42,361 nt of DNA from Clostridia bacterium. Its GTDB lineage: Bacteria > Bacillota > Clostridia > Oscillospirales > CAG-272. A program made the translations under genes and the position numbers. The DNA lies in contig JAFQFS010000067.1 in assembly GCA_017398585.1 (NCBI GenBank), forward strand, positions 1 through 42,361, written 5' to 3'. Shown piece after piece: positions 1 to 7,173 of the stretch. Each line of letters opens with the position of its first letter. Within the stretch, counting starts at the first letter, position 1. The notes under the pieces are model-generated. The model ran no database searches and was not told the DNA's origin. It was given only the letters and a program-made list of their open reading frames with translations.

Positions 1-214
1 AAACTTTTTCGAGAAAAAGTTTTCCCCGGCCCCCTTTCAAAAAGCTTTAATCTGTTACGGCAGACAAAGAAAGTGCAGATCCGGAGAAACAAACCGGCTG
101 TAAATTTTACAGCAATTTTGTTACTTCAAATCTGCACTTTCTTTGTCTGTACAATAGTCTGAAAGTTTTTGAAAAGGGGTTCGGGGAAAAACTTTTTTCA
201 AAAAGTTTTCCCCG
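1..214. repeat. Paired hairpin repeat element (left end truncated by window edge)
   Basis: Two inverted copies of the dispersed hairpin unit flank a third inverted repeat. The left unit (1-50) is cut by the window edge and reads hairpin, then CCCCC, then CTTTCAAAAAGCTTT. The right unit (156-214) reads GTCTGAAAGTTTTTGAAAAGGGG followed by a hairpin with GGGGAAAACTTTTT-type arms. Between them is a perfect 20-bp inverted repeat, 61-80 against 130-149, with a small palindrome at about 98-112. The element ends six bases from the stop codon of the minus-strand hydrolase. It matches 42141-42361 in layout and in internal sequence. Confidence 0.85.
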
Positions 215-219
215 ATCAC

Positions 220-918
220 TCACACTTCCATAACCAAATCATCATGCGCCGTTTCGAAGCCGTATTTTGCGAGGACGGCGGCGGTTTCGGCGTGGGTGGC
301 GGGGTGGAGGGTACGGGCGAGGTGGGATGCGGTGAAGCGGGGACAGATTTTCAGGAAGAGGTCACGCATTTCGGAGATCATGGCGACGTTGTTGTGTTCG
401 AAGATGCGGTAGTCGCCGTGGATATCGCCGATGGTGCAGTCGAAGATCATCATGTCGAAGTGTCCGATGGACATGAGGGCGCGGTAGGTGTCATAAAAGA
501 GCCATGCGCCGTCGCAGCCGTAGAAGATACGCTTGCCGTCCGCTTTGGATTCGATCACGAGGTGCATCGGCAGGTTCGCCGTGCGGTGATTCGCTTCAAA
601 GGCACGGATGATGTGCGTTTCCGTCTCGACGGTGTCGCCCGCCATCATGTCGTGGAAGACGGCGCCCTGTGCCTCGAGTTTCTTCACGGTTTCGGGGTTG
701 TAGTGGTCGCCGTGCTTGTGCGTGCAGACGATGTCGGTCACACCGGAATAGAGACCGGTATAGCCGCAGGTCGATTCGAATTCAAAGATGCACGCGCCGG
801 GATCGACGAGCAGACAGCCGTCGACCAGCATGGACGAATGGCGGCGGAAATCCGGGGACGCGGTCGCTTTCGAGATGTCCCAGTCCGCGGCTCCCGTGCC
901 GAGAAAATGCAGTTTCAT
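220..918 (-). CDS. MBL-fold metallo-hydrolase (PhnP/RNase Z-like)
   Basis: This 232-residue protein has the metallo-beta-lactamase fold signature. The N-terminus MKLHFLGTGAADW is the typical first strand and loop. The metal motif THKHGDH is at residues 66-72, further ligand candidates are His111 and Asp136, and a late His lies near 199-204. Enzymes of this family use two Zn or Mn ions to hydrolyse phosphodiesters, lactones or related esters. The arrangement is closest to PhnP/RNase Z-like small hydrolases, but the substrate cannot be read from the sequence. The ATG at 918 is preceded by TTGGAGGTCTGAC, a strong ribosome site. It lies 42 bp downstream of a lipoprotein gene on the same strand, so co-transcription is likely. 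It is cytoplasmic, with no signal peptide. Confidence 0.85.
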   Translation of the reverse strand: MKLHFLGTGAADWDISKATASPDFRRHSSMLVDGCLLVDPGACIFEFESTCGYTGLYSGVTDIVCTHKHGDHYNPETVKKLEAQGAVFHDMMAGDTVETETHIIRAFEANHRTANLPMHLVIESKADGKRIFYGCDGAWLFYDTYRALMSIGHFDMMIFDCTIGDIHGDYRIFEHNNVAMISEMRDLFLKICPRFTASHLARTLHPATHAETAAVLAKYGFETAHDDLVMEV

Positions 919-960
919 GTCAGACCTCCAATGAATACAGAAGAACCAGTCTTCCGCGGA

Positions 961-1470
961 TTACTGTACCGTATAGTCGAAGTTCACGATGTAGGTGTCA
1001 AATGTGACGGAAACAAAATATTCCCCCGCCGGAATTTCTTCCGATACCTTGATGGCAATGCCGCAGAAATCGTCGTTGTCGATGAACATATCCGGATATG
1101 CTTCCATGTCGGGCGTACCGGTGATCGAAACCGCTTCTTCATCGGAGATCAGACCGATCGAACACTTGGCATCTGCGGGATATACGATCTCGTGGTCGGT
1201 GAAATAGAGAACGAGCAGCCCCGCCGCACGGTCGTATACGGGGTCCTTCTCGAGTTCAAGCTTGGAGTAGTCGATGACTTCCACTTCTTCGGGACGTTCG
1301 TGCTTGACTTTTTCCTCGGTCTCCTCTTCGGTTTCTTCCGGAACCTCCGGAACGATCTCCTCCGCCGCGGAAGCTTCGGTGTCCGCTGCGGTTTCCTCCG
1401 ATTCTCCGGACGAGCAGGCCGTCATCGCAAGCATCAGTGCGGCGAGAATAAATGCAATATATTTTTTCAT
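961..1470 (-). CDS. Lipoprotein with Glu-rich linker
   Basis: This 169-residue predicted lipoprotein starts MKKYIAFILAALMLAMTAC, a short charged N-terminus and hydrophobic core ending in a lipobox-like MTAC with the modified Cys at residue 19. A very acidic low-complexity linker (about residues 20-60, Glu/Thr/Pro-rich) leads to a small globular domain of roughly 100 residues that ends in strand-like segments. I do not recognise that domain. The start is supported by AGAAGGAG eight to ten bases upstream. The gene precedes the MBL hydrolase and diverges from the surface-protein gene at 1766. Its Glu-rich linker resembles the stalks of the other surface proteins in this window. The function is unknown. 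Confidence 0.8.
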   Translation of the reverse strand: MKKYIAFILAALMLAMTACSSGESEETAADTEASAAEEIVPEVPEETEEETEEKVKHERPEEVEVIDYSKLELEKDPVYDRAAGLLVLYFTDHEIVYPADAKCSIGLISDEEAVSITGTPDMEAYPDMFIDNDDFCGIAIKVSEEIPAGEYFVSVTFDTYIVNFDYTVQ

Positions 1471-1644
1471 AAATAACTTCTCCTTCTGAACAAAAAAATA
1501 ACAGGGTCATGCACTTACAGGGATCCATGATGTATTTTTCTTTATTTTAACATATTTTCTCCGCAGAATATAGTGTTTTTTTTTAATTTTTAATGACAGT
1601 GTCGGAATCCCCGAAAAAATCACGCGGAAATCCGCACATCCGTA

Positions 1645-1672
1645 TTGAAAATTTCCGTTTTTTGTTTATAAT
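1645..1672 (+). promoter_or_regulatory. Probable promoter of the 1766 surface-protein gene
   Basis: TTGAAA (1645-1650) and TATAAT (1667-1672) are separated by 16 bp, close to the sigma-A consensus. They sit about 90 bp upstream of the start codon at 1766, implying a moderately long 5' leader. The rest of the 295-bp gap between divergent genes is A/T-rich, with no other clear signal. Confidence 0.65.
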
Positions 1673-1765
1673 ATAACTATAGATGAGCACAGGACAAAGT
1701 TCCGCATTTTTGAATTAACGGCTGCCTTTCTTTCTATCCGATTATCCGACTTAACGAGGTACATT

Positions 1766-3094
1766 ATGAAACTCCGTAACATTCTCATCAGCGCACTGCT
1801 GGCTGTTTCCGCTGCCGCCGCATCCGCGATCCCCGCGTTTGCCGCAGAAGAAACGAATGCAGTCCTCGCTCACTGGAAATTCCAGGACAACCCCGCTTAT
1901 TATACCGGCGACATCGCCAAAGACGAACTCACCTTCATCGACCTCTCCGGCAACGGCAACGATCTCGTTACCGCTGTGGAAGGCAACGGCGATGAACTGT
2001 ATGTTTTTGAATGGGACGAAGGCGTAAACAACGCCGACCTCACCGCGAAAGCAGACAAGACCGCCCTGCTCTTCAACAACTCTCTGGAACAGGCGCAGTC
2101 CGTTGACCCCTACGATCCCTCCGAAAATACCTACACCGGCGCATACACCTCCGGTAAGTATCTGGAAACCAAGTCCGGCGCCCCGCTGAACTCCTTCAAC
2201 GGCGAAGGCGGCTGGACGGTTGAAGTTTACTTCAAGCTCTCCCCCGATTTCAATATCAACTACAACCGCTACACAGGCATTTTCTCCCGTCAGGGCGTTG
2301 TTGACGGTCAGAACGAACCCCCGCTCACCCTCGCTGTGACCGAACCCTCCGGCACCAACAGCGACGGCTACATGGGCAGCGACGGCGTAATCGGCATCCA
2401 GTACGTTCACGTGGACGAATTCATGACCAAGAACAACAACGAATTCGAAAACAACACCATCCCCGCAGGCGAATGGAAGCACTTCATGGTAACCTGTGAC
2501 GGTACGATGACCGACATCTACCTCGACGGCGAATACATCAGCACCCTCACCGAAGACGGTTCCATCTTCCAGGTTGACGAAGCGTTCGGCTGGGAAGTCG
2601 GCGTAGGCCGTAAGGCAGGTACCGGCGAAACCACCAAGAACACCATCCATCCGGAAGGTCTCATCCGCCGTCTCTTCTGCGGCACCATCTCCGAAATCCG
2701 CGTTTCCGCCGGCTACATGGACGGTCCCGAAGCCTCTCTTCTCTTCGCTCCCGACGTTGCTCCTGAACCGGTTGTAACCGAAGAACCCGTGGTTGAAGAA
2801 ACCGTCGTGGAAGAACCCGTGGCGGAAGAACCCGCAGTCGAAGAACCCGTGGCGGAAGAACCCGCAGTCGAAGAACCTGTGGTTGAAGAATTTGTCGTTG
2901 AAGAAGTTGTCGTTGAAGAAGTTGTCGTCGAAGAAGTTGTCGTCGAAGAAGTTGTCGTCGAAGAAGTTGTTGTGGAAGAACCCGCAGCAGAAGAAACTGC
3001 GGAAGAAGCTCCGCAGACCTTCGACGCAGCCGTTATCGCCGCAGCAGCCGCTGTAATTTCCGCAGCAGGCTACGCACTCACAAAGAAAAGATAA
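1766..3094 (+). CDS. LamG-like surface protein with Val-Glu-Glu stalk and PQTFD C-terminal anchor
   Basis: This 442-residue secreted protein has a signal peptide at residues 1-27, cleaved near AFA-AEE. Residues of about 30-325 look like a concanavalin/LamG-type beta-sandwich: they open with VLAHWKFQDN, and WTVEVYFKL, EWKHFMVTCDG and TDIYLDGEYIS are typical LamG_3 strands. Such domains bind carbohydrate or act as passive surface modules. A stalk of about 80 residues follows, made of VVEEPVAEEPAVEE and VVVEE repeats. The C-terminus is APQTFD, a hydrophobic Ala-rich helix, then KKR. This has the layout of a cell-wall sorting signal, with Phe where LPXTG has Gly. The protein at 10669 has nearly the same tail. 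The start has GAGG upstream. The ligand is unknown. Confidence 0.8.
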   Translation: MKLRNILISALLAVSAAAASAIPAFAAEETNAVLAHWKFQDNPAYYTGDIAKDELTFIDLSGNGNDLVTAVEGNGDELYVFEWDEGVNNADLTAKADKTALLFNNSLEQAQSVDPYDPSENTYTGAYTSGKYLETKSGAPLNSFNGEGGWTVEVYFKLSPDFNINYNRYTGIFSRQGVVDGQNEPPLTLAVTEPSGTNSDGYMGSDGVIGIQYVHVDEFMTKNNNEFENNTIPAGEWKHFMVTCDGTMTDIYLDGEYISTLTEDGSIFQVDEAFGWEVGVGRKAGTGETTKNTIHPEGLIRRLFCGTISEIRVSAGYMDGPEASLLFAPDVAPEPVVTEEPVVEETVVEEPVAEEPAVEEPVAEEPAVEEPVVEEFVVEEVVVEEVVVEEVVVEEVVVEEVVVEEPAAEETAEEAPQTFDAAVIAAAAAVISAAGYALTKKR

Positions 3095-3184
3095 ATTCCC
3101 CGGAACATAACCGCATCGACCCATCCCCCCGCAGCCGTTAATTCAAAAATGCAGAACGCAGCTTCTCAGGAAAGGATATACATT

Positions 3185-4261
3185 ATGGGAAAGAAACTCG
3201 GATACGCCGTCGTCGGACTCGGCGTCGGCAAAGGACACTGTGACGCGGCCATCGCGTCGGAAAACGCGGATCTGATCGCCGTCTGCGACCTGATCCCCGA
3301 AAAAATGGAAAAAATCGCGGCAAAGCAGCCGGGTCTCCGGATGTACACCGAATTCGACGAACTGCTGAAGGATCCGGACGTTGACATCATCAGCATCTGC
3401 CTGCCGTCCGCGATGCACGCGGACTTTGCCGTACGCGCCCTTCACGCGGGTAAGCATGTTCTTGTGGAAAAGCCCATCGACATCACCACGGACGCGGCGC
3501 AGAAGATCGAAGAAGCGCGTCTCGCGACCGGTCTAAAGGCGGGCGTTATCCACCAGAACCGCTTCAACCTCGACATGCAGGCGATCCGCAAAGCACTCGA
3601 CGCGGGACGTCTCGGCACCCTGACCCTCGGCACCTTCGCGGTCAAGTGGTTCCGCAATCAGGACTACTACGAAGGATGGCACGGTACCTGGGACATGGAC
3701 GGCGGCGGCTCCCTGATGAATCAGGCGGTGCACACCGTTGACATCATGCAGTGGTTCATGGGCGACGTGGAATCCGTGACCTCCCACACCGGCATCTACA
3801 CGCACGACATCGAAACCGAAGACGCGACCGTCTCGATCATCAAATTCAAAAACGGCGCGCTCGCAACCTTCGTTTCGTCCACAAACTGCTACCCGGGCAT
3901 CTGCACGGACATCCAGCTCTACGGCACCAACGGCTCCGTCGAAGCCGATCAGGACGTCCTGAAGACGTGGAAATTCAAGGATTTTGACGAAGATTTCGCG
4001 GACGAACTGGGCATCGACGCGTTCGACGCGGCGGAAGAAGAGGAATTCATGCTGAAGAAGTACGGTTCCGGCAACGGCGGCGCGGCGGGAGGCGACCCGA
4101 CGATCCTCGTCGGACACCGTTACATGGTCGAAGACATGATCCTTGCGGTACGCGACGACCGCGATCCGGCGATCCTGCCGACCGAAGCGATGAAGAGCGT
4201 CCGTATCGTCAACGCAGTTTACGAATCCGCAAGAACCGGCAAGACCGTTTATTTTGAATAA
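3185..4261 (+). CDS. Gfo/Idh/MocA-family oxidoreductase
   Basis: This NAD(P)-dependent sugar or inositol dehydrogenase-like protein has 358 residues. The N-terminal Rossmann motif is GYAVVGLGVGKGH. The family motif LVEKPID (consensus EKP) follows at roughly residues 91-97, and the C-terminal alpha/beta domain includes GGGSLMNQAVHTVDIMQWF, where the His is the usual catalytic residue. Members oxidise or reduce sugars, cyclitols and their derivatives; the substrate here is not evident. An earlier in-frame ATG at 3149 would add 12 unconserved residues. I prefer 3185 because CAGGAAAGG lies just upstream and the Rossmann strand starts there. The gene follows the LamG protein by 90 bp and converges on the methyltransferase across a paired repeat element. 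Confidence 0.9.
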   Translation: MGKKLGYAVVGLGVGKGHCDAAIASENADLIAVCDLIPEKMEKIAAKQPGLRMYTEFDELLKDPDVDIISICLPSAMHADFAVRALHAGKHVLVEKPIDITTDAAQKIEEARLATGLKAGVIHQNRFNLDMQAIRKALDAGRLGTLTLGTFAVKWFRNQDYYEGWHGTWDMDGGGSLMNQAVHTVDIMQWFMGDVESVTSHTGIYTHDIETEDATVSIIKFKNGALATFVSSTNCYPGICTDIQLYGTNGSVEADQDVLKTWKFKDFDEDFADELGIDAFDAAEEEEFMLKKYGSGNGGAAGGDPTILVGHRYMVEDMILAVRDDRDPAILPTEAMKSVRIVNAVYESARTGKTVYFE

Positions 4262-4266
4262 CAGGA

Positions 4267-4460
4267 AGTTCCTGGGGAAAAACTTTTTGAAAAAAGTTTT
4301 TCCCCAAACCCCTTTTCAAAAACTTTTAAACAAACAAAAGAACAAAGCATCGTGCAGATTGATTCAATAAGATTCATGCACAAACTTTGCTGATTTATCC
4401 GGTTTAAAGTTTTTTGAAAAGGGTGTGGGGAAAACTTTTTTTCAAAAAAGTTTTCCCCAC
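4267..4460. repeat. Paired hairpin repeat element between convergent genes
   Basis: The left hairpin is 4273-4306 and the right hairpin is 4426-4459. Both have T-GGGG-AAAAC-T(n) arms pairing with A(n)-GTTTT-CCCC-A. Their inner flanks, CCCCTTTTCAAAAACTTTTAA and TTTAAAGTTTTTTGAAAAGGG, pair with each other over the whole element. The core carries an imperfect inverted repeat, ACAAAGCATCGTGCA against TGCACAAACTTTGCT. The element fills the gap between the stop codons of the oxidoreductase and the methyltransferase. It may act as a bidirectional transcript end, although no separate U-tract terminator is seen. Confidence 0.85.
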
Positions 4461-4476
4461 TACTATTTCTGTCCTC

Positions 4477-5232
4477 TTATTTCTTCGCAATCAGCAGAAG
4501 CGTTCCCTCCACGCCGACAGTACAGTACAGAACTTCCGAAAATCCCGCTTTTTCCATGACCGCCGCTTCGTCGTACGCCATCTGCGGGCGGTCGATGTGG
4601 ACGAAATCCCCGTCCCCGATGTCCCTGTTCATCGCACGGCGGATGCGCCAGTGCTCTTCGTTCATGTCGACTTCCTCCGGGCAGGCGGCAAAATAGTCGC
4701 ACTGCAGGAAGATGCCGCCCGGCTTCAGGGCTTCCCATACCTTCCGGAACAGCGGCAGCTTTTCGTCCAATGAAAAGTGATGGATCGACTCCACGGACAC
4801 CGCGCAGTCGAATTCTTCCGTACCAAACGGTACGTCAAAATAACTTCCCAGTTCCACAGTGATGTCCTTGTCCGGATGCTTCGCGAACAGCTGATCGACG
4901 AGCGCCTTCGTCATATCCACACCGAACACCTTCGGGAACGCACGTCCCTCCGCACGGCAGAGGCGGTCGAGCGCATCCAGCTCCAGCCCCGAACCGCATC
5001 CGAGGTCGAGCAGATACCGGCAGTCCGCCGGAATCTGCGCCGCCGTCACGTCGTAGCACGGCGCGAACTGCATCATATGTTCGTCGTAACCGTCCTCCCG
5101 CACCGTAAAGAACTCCGCCATTTCCTCCGCCGGACGTCCGCACTGTTCCTCGATCCACGCCCGCGTGTCCTCCATATGCTTTGCCAAATCCGCACGCAGC
5201 GGCGGCAGTTCCGTATAATTTTTCGTAATCAT
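4477..5232 (-). CDS. Class I SAM-dependent methyltransferase
   Basis: This 251-residue protein carries a class I methyltransferase Rossmann core: motif I LLDLGCGSGLELD (around residues 75-87), an acidic post-I residue in VFGVDMT, motif III-like FDCAVSVESIHHF, and LKPGGIFLQCDYF. The methyl acceptor is unknown. The reading frame stays open upstream through a repeat hairpin (5245-5302), which would add 27 repeat-encoded residues. The true start is more likely the ATG at 5232, with AAGGATAG just before it. It is the third minus-strand gene after the SCIFF precursor and maturase, so it may belong to that transcript. The intervening repeat leaves this uncertain, and methylation of the peptide is not a known part of SCIFF maturation. 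Confidence 0.85.
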   Translation of the reverse strand: MITKNYTELPPLRADLAKHMEDTRAWIEEQCGRPAEEMAEFFTVREDGYDEHMMQFAPCYDVTAAQIPADCRYLLDLGCGSGLELDALDRLCRAEGRAFPKVFGVDMTKALVDQLFAKHPDKDITVELGSYFDVPFGTEEFDCAVSVESIHHFSLDEKLPLFRKVWEALKPGGIFLQCDYFAACPEEVDMNEEHWRIRRAMNRDIGDGDFVHIDRPQMAYDEAAVMEKAGFSEVLYCTVGVEGTLLLIAKK

Positions 5233-5244
5233 ACTATCCTTCCC

Positions 5245-5302
5245 CAGTCTGAAAGTTTTTGAAAAGGGTCTGGGGAAAACTTTTTTCAAAAAGTTTTCCC
5301 CA
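5245..5302 (+). repeat. Single hairpin repeat unit between maturase and methyltransferase
   Basis: This is one 58-bp unit: CAGTCTGAAAGTTTTTGAAAAGGG, then the hairpin TGGGGAAAACTTTTT/AAAAAGTTTTCCCCA (5271-5302). It lies between the maturase stop codon (5314) and the methyltransferase ribosome site. On the minus strand its hairpin is transcribed first and its A/T-rich tail second. The reading frame of the methyltransferase is open across it. Confidence 0.85.
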
Positions 5303-5313
5303 GGAAACTTCAT

Positions 5314-6759
5314 TTATTCAAATTCAACACAGCTGTCGCAGTCGTCGCAGGATTCAGTTGCGTCTTCCGCGAAAACGGTGTCGGAGGTGCCCATTTCCGC
5401 CTGTGCGACCTTCATCATGATGGCGCATTCGATGCGCTTGCGGAACAGCTTGCAGCCGTACTCGTACACGCCGGAGATGGAGCCGGTCGCGTGGTACGCG
5501 TTGGCAGCACATCCGCCGGAACAGTACAGCTTCGCGAAACAGTCGTCGCATTCGCGGCGCGCGTAGACGTTGCAGGACATGAAGTCCGTGCGCAGGTCAA
5601 AATTGGTCACGCCGTTCCAGACGTCGCCCATCTTGTATTTTTCATCGCCTACAAACTGGTGGCACGGGTACAGGTCGCCCGTCGGGGTAACCGCGAAGTA
5701 TTCCGTACCGGAGCCGCAGCCCGCGATGCGCTTGTAGATGCAGGGGCCGTGGGACAGGTCGAGCATGTAGTGGTAGAACGTGATCGGACGTCCTTCCTTT
5801 TCGCGGCGGAGCATTTCCGTCGCGAGGATTTCGTACTGTTCGAACAGCTTCGGCAGGTCTTCCTCGGTCAGCGCGTAGGGCGTGCCGGGTGCGGAGACCA
5901 CCGGTTCCATCGACAGCTTGTCAAAGCCGAGGTCCGCCATGTGGAAAATGTCGTTCGTGAAGTCCACGTTTGCGTGCGTGAACGTGCCGCGCATGTAGTA
6001 TTCGCGGCCTTCGCGCGCCTTCGCCCACTTCTGGAACTTCGGGACGATCTTGTCGTAGCTGCCGTTGTTCATGTAGTCGCGGCGGCTCGCGTCGTGGATT
6101 TCACGGCGTCCGTCGAGGCTCATGACGACGTTGTGGCATTCGCGGTTCGCGAATTCGATGACGTCATCATCGACGAGCATGCCGTTGGTGGTCAGCGTGA
6201 AGCGGAAATTCTTCCCGTACTGCCCTTCCACGGAGCGCGCATAGGCAACGAGCTGCTTCACGACGTCGAAATTCATGAGCGGTTCGCCGCCGAAGAAGTC
6301 GACTTCGAGGTTGACGTGGTTGCCGGAATTTTTGATGAGGAAGTCGAGCGCCGCCTTGCCGACTTCAAAGGACATGACCGCACGTTCGCCGTGGTATTTG
6401 CCCTGTGCCGCAAAGCAGTATTCGCAGTTGAGGTTGCAGGTATGCGCGACGTGCAGACAGAGCGCCTTCACGGACGTGCTGCGCTTCTTGAAGTCGATGA
6501 CCTTGTTCTTGTATTTGTCTTCGGTAAACAGTTTTCCGGCGTTTTTGAGTTCTTCGATGTCTTCAAGACATTCGGAAACGTCCTCCGCCGTAATGCCGTC
6601 CGCCGCGTATTTCCCGCAGATGGCAGCGGAAATTTCATCCGGGGTGTGAGTTTCGTACATCGCGATGATGTCGTACGCCACTTCGTCCACCACATGAACG
6701 CTGCCGCTGTAAACGTCGAGTACAATGTTGTACCCGCCTAATTGATACTGATGAATCAT
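5314..6759 (-). CDS. scfB: SCIFF-peptide radical SAM maturase (ranthipeptide thioether synthase)
   Basis: This 481-residue enzyme belongs to the maturase family that forms thioether cross-links in the six-cysteine SCIFF peptide. An N-terminal recognition-like domain of about 90 residues is followed by the radical SAM cluster motif CNLNCEYC (Cys108, Cys112, Cys115), then FFGGEPL and TTNGM. A SPASM-type C-terminal Cys region includes GCGSGTEYFAVTPTGDLYPCHQF, CNVYARRECDDCFAKLYCSGGCAAN and a terminal CDDCDSC tail. Radical SAM chemistry uses 5'-deoxyadenosyl radicals to link Cys sulfur to other residues, and the auxiliary clusters sit in the SPASM region. The SCIFF precursor is immediately upstream. 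The frame extends to 6870 through a repeat unit, but the ATG at 6759 starts the conserved protein, with a weak AGGAA site upstream. Confidence 0.93.
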   Translation of the reverse strand: MIHQYQLGGYNIVLDVYSGSVHVVDEVAYDIIAMYETHTPDEISAAICGKYAADGITAEDVSECLEDIEELKNAGKLFTEDKYKNKVIDFKKRSTSVKALCLHVAHTCNLNCEYCFAAQGKYHGERAVMSFEVGKAALDFLIKNSGNHVNLEVDFFGGEPLMNFDVVKQLVAYARSVEGQYGKNFRFTLTTNGMLVDDDVIEFANRECHNVVMSLDGRREIHDASRRDYMNNGSYDKIVPKFQKWAKAREGREYYMRGTFTHANVDFTNDIFHMADLGFDKLSMEPVVSAPGTPYALTEEDLPKLFEQYEILATEMLRREKEGRPITFYHYMLDLSHGPCIYKRIAGCGSGTEYFAVTPTGDLYPCHQFVGDEKYKMGDVWNGVTNFDLRTDFMSCNVYARRECDDCFAKLYCSGGCAANAYHATGSISGVYEYGCKLFRKRIECAIMMKVAQAEMGTSDTVFAEDATESCDDCDSCVEFE

Positions 6760-6807
6760 AGAATGTTCCTGAATAAAAAAATTTGACTTTTCTTTGTCTT
6801 TTTCCTG

Positions 6808-6866
6808 TTGAAAAGTTTTTGCGGAGGGGTTCGGGGAGGTGCTTTTTTCAAAAAGCATCTCCCCGC
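6808..6866 (+). repeat. Single hairpin repeat unit between SCIFF precursor and maturase
   Basis: The unit reads TGAAAAGTTTTTGCGGAGGGGTT and then the hairpin CGGGGAGGTGCTTTTT/AAAAGCATCTCCCCG (6832-6865). It is one of the more diverged copies, and its stem is largely preserved by matched changes (GGTGC against GCATC with a G-U-type pair). On the minus strand it lies in the mRNA leader of the maturase. Confidence 0.8.
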
Positions 6867-6880
6867 TCACATCCTTCTAT

Positions 6881-6922
6881 AATAAAATTCCGCCTGCGAG
6901 GTGTCTCACAAGCGGCATTTTT
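6881..6922 (-). terminator. Probable intrinsic terminator between SCIFF precursor and maturase
   Basis: Read on the minus strand, AATGCCGCTTGTGAG pairs with CTCGCAGGCGGAATT around an ACAC loop (arms 6905-6919 and 6886-6900, one mismatch), followed by a T-rich run. It lies ten bases after the precursor stop codon. A leaky terminator here would keep the precursor peptide in excess over its maturase. Confidence 0.65.
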
Positions 6923-6931
6923 CGTGTGCAA

Positions 6932-7078
6932 TTATTTCTTGGTGTTTTCGCACTTCTGGTTAGCAACACCGCAGGATGTCTTGCAAGCAGACTGGCAGGA
7001 GGTCTGGCATTCGCCGCAGCCGCCGTTCTTTACGCTCTTTGCGAGGTCACGGGTTTCGAGGGTACGGATTCTTTTCAT
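6932..7078 (-). CDS. scfA: SCIFF ranthipeptide precursor (six Cys in forty-five residues)
   Basis: This 48-residue ribosomal peptide starts MKRIRTLETRDLAKSVKNGG. Its core holds six cysteines at positions 21, 24, 28, 32, 36 and 43, and contains GCGECQTSCQSACKTSC, which is nearly invariant in this family across Clostridia. The maturase downstream forms sulfur-to-carbon thioether links from these cysteines. SCIFF peptides have been proposed to take part in signalling or population behaviour, but the role is not settled. The start ATG at 7078 has AAAGGAG upstream, and a near-consensus promoter lies directly before it. A longer in-frame start at 7147 falls inside the promoter and was rejected. Confidence 0.95.
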   Translation of the reverse strand: MKRIRTLETRDLAKSVKNGGCGECQTSCQSACKTSCGVANQKCENTKK

Positions 7079-7118
7079 GATAATACTCCTTTGTGAAATG
7101 ATTGAAACGAACGAGTTT

Positions 7119-7147
7119 ATTATACCGCATACGTCCGGTATTGTCAA
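7119..7147 (-). promoter_or_regulatory. Promoter of the SCIFF operon
   Basis: On the minus strand TTGACA (7142-7147) and TATAAT (7119-7124) are exact consensus hexamers separated by 17 bp. The start codon of the precursor is about 40 bp downstream. This predicts strong sigma-A-dependent expression. It lies between the SCIFF gene and the stop codon of the upstream decarboxylase gene, so the SCIFF locus can be transcribed independently. Confidence 0.85.
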
Positions 7148-7173
7148 GGTTTCTTTGGAAAATTACTTCAACT

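Noticed and set aside
4267..4460. Repeat hairpins as ordinary intrinsic terminators
   Set aside because: Stems end in CCCC without a U-tract, occur in both orientations and lie inside operons. Genuine terminators elsewhere in the window look different.
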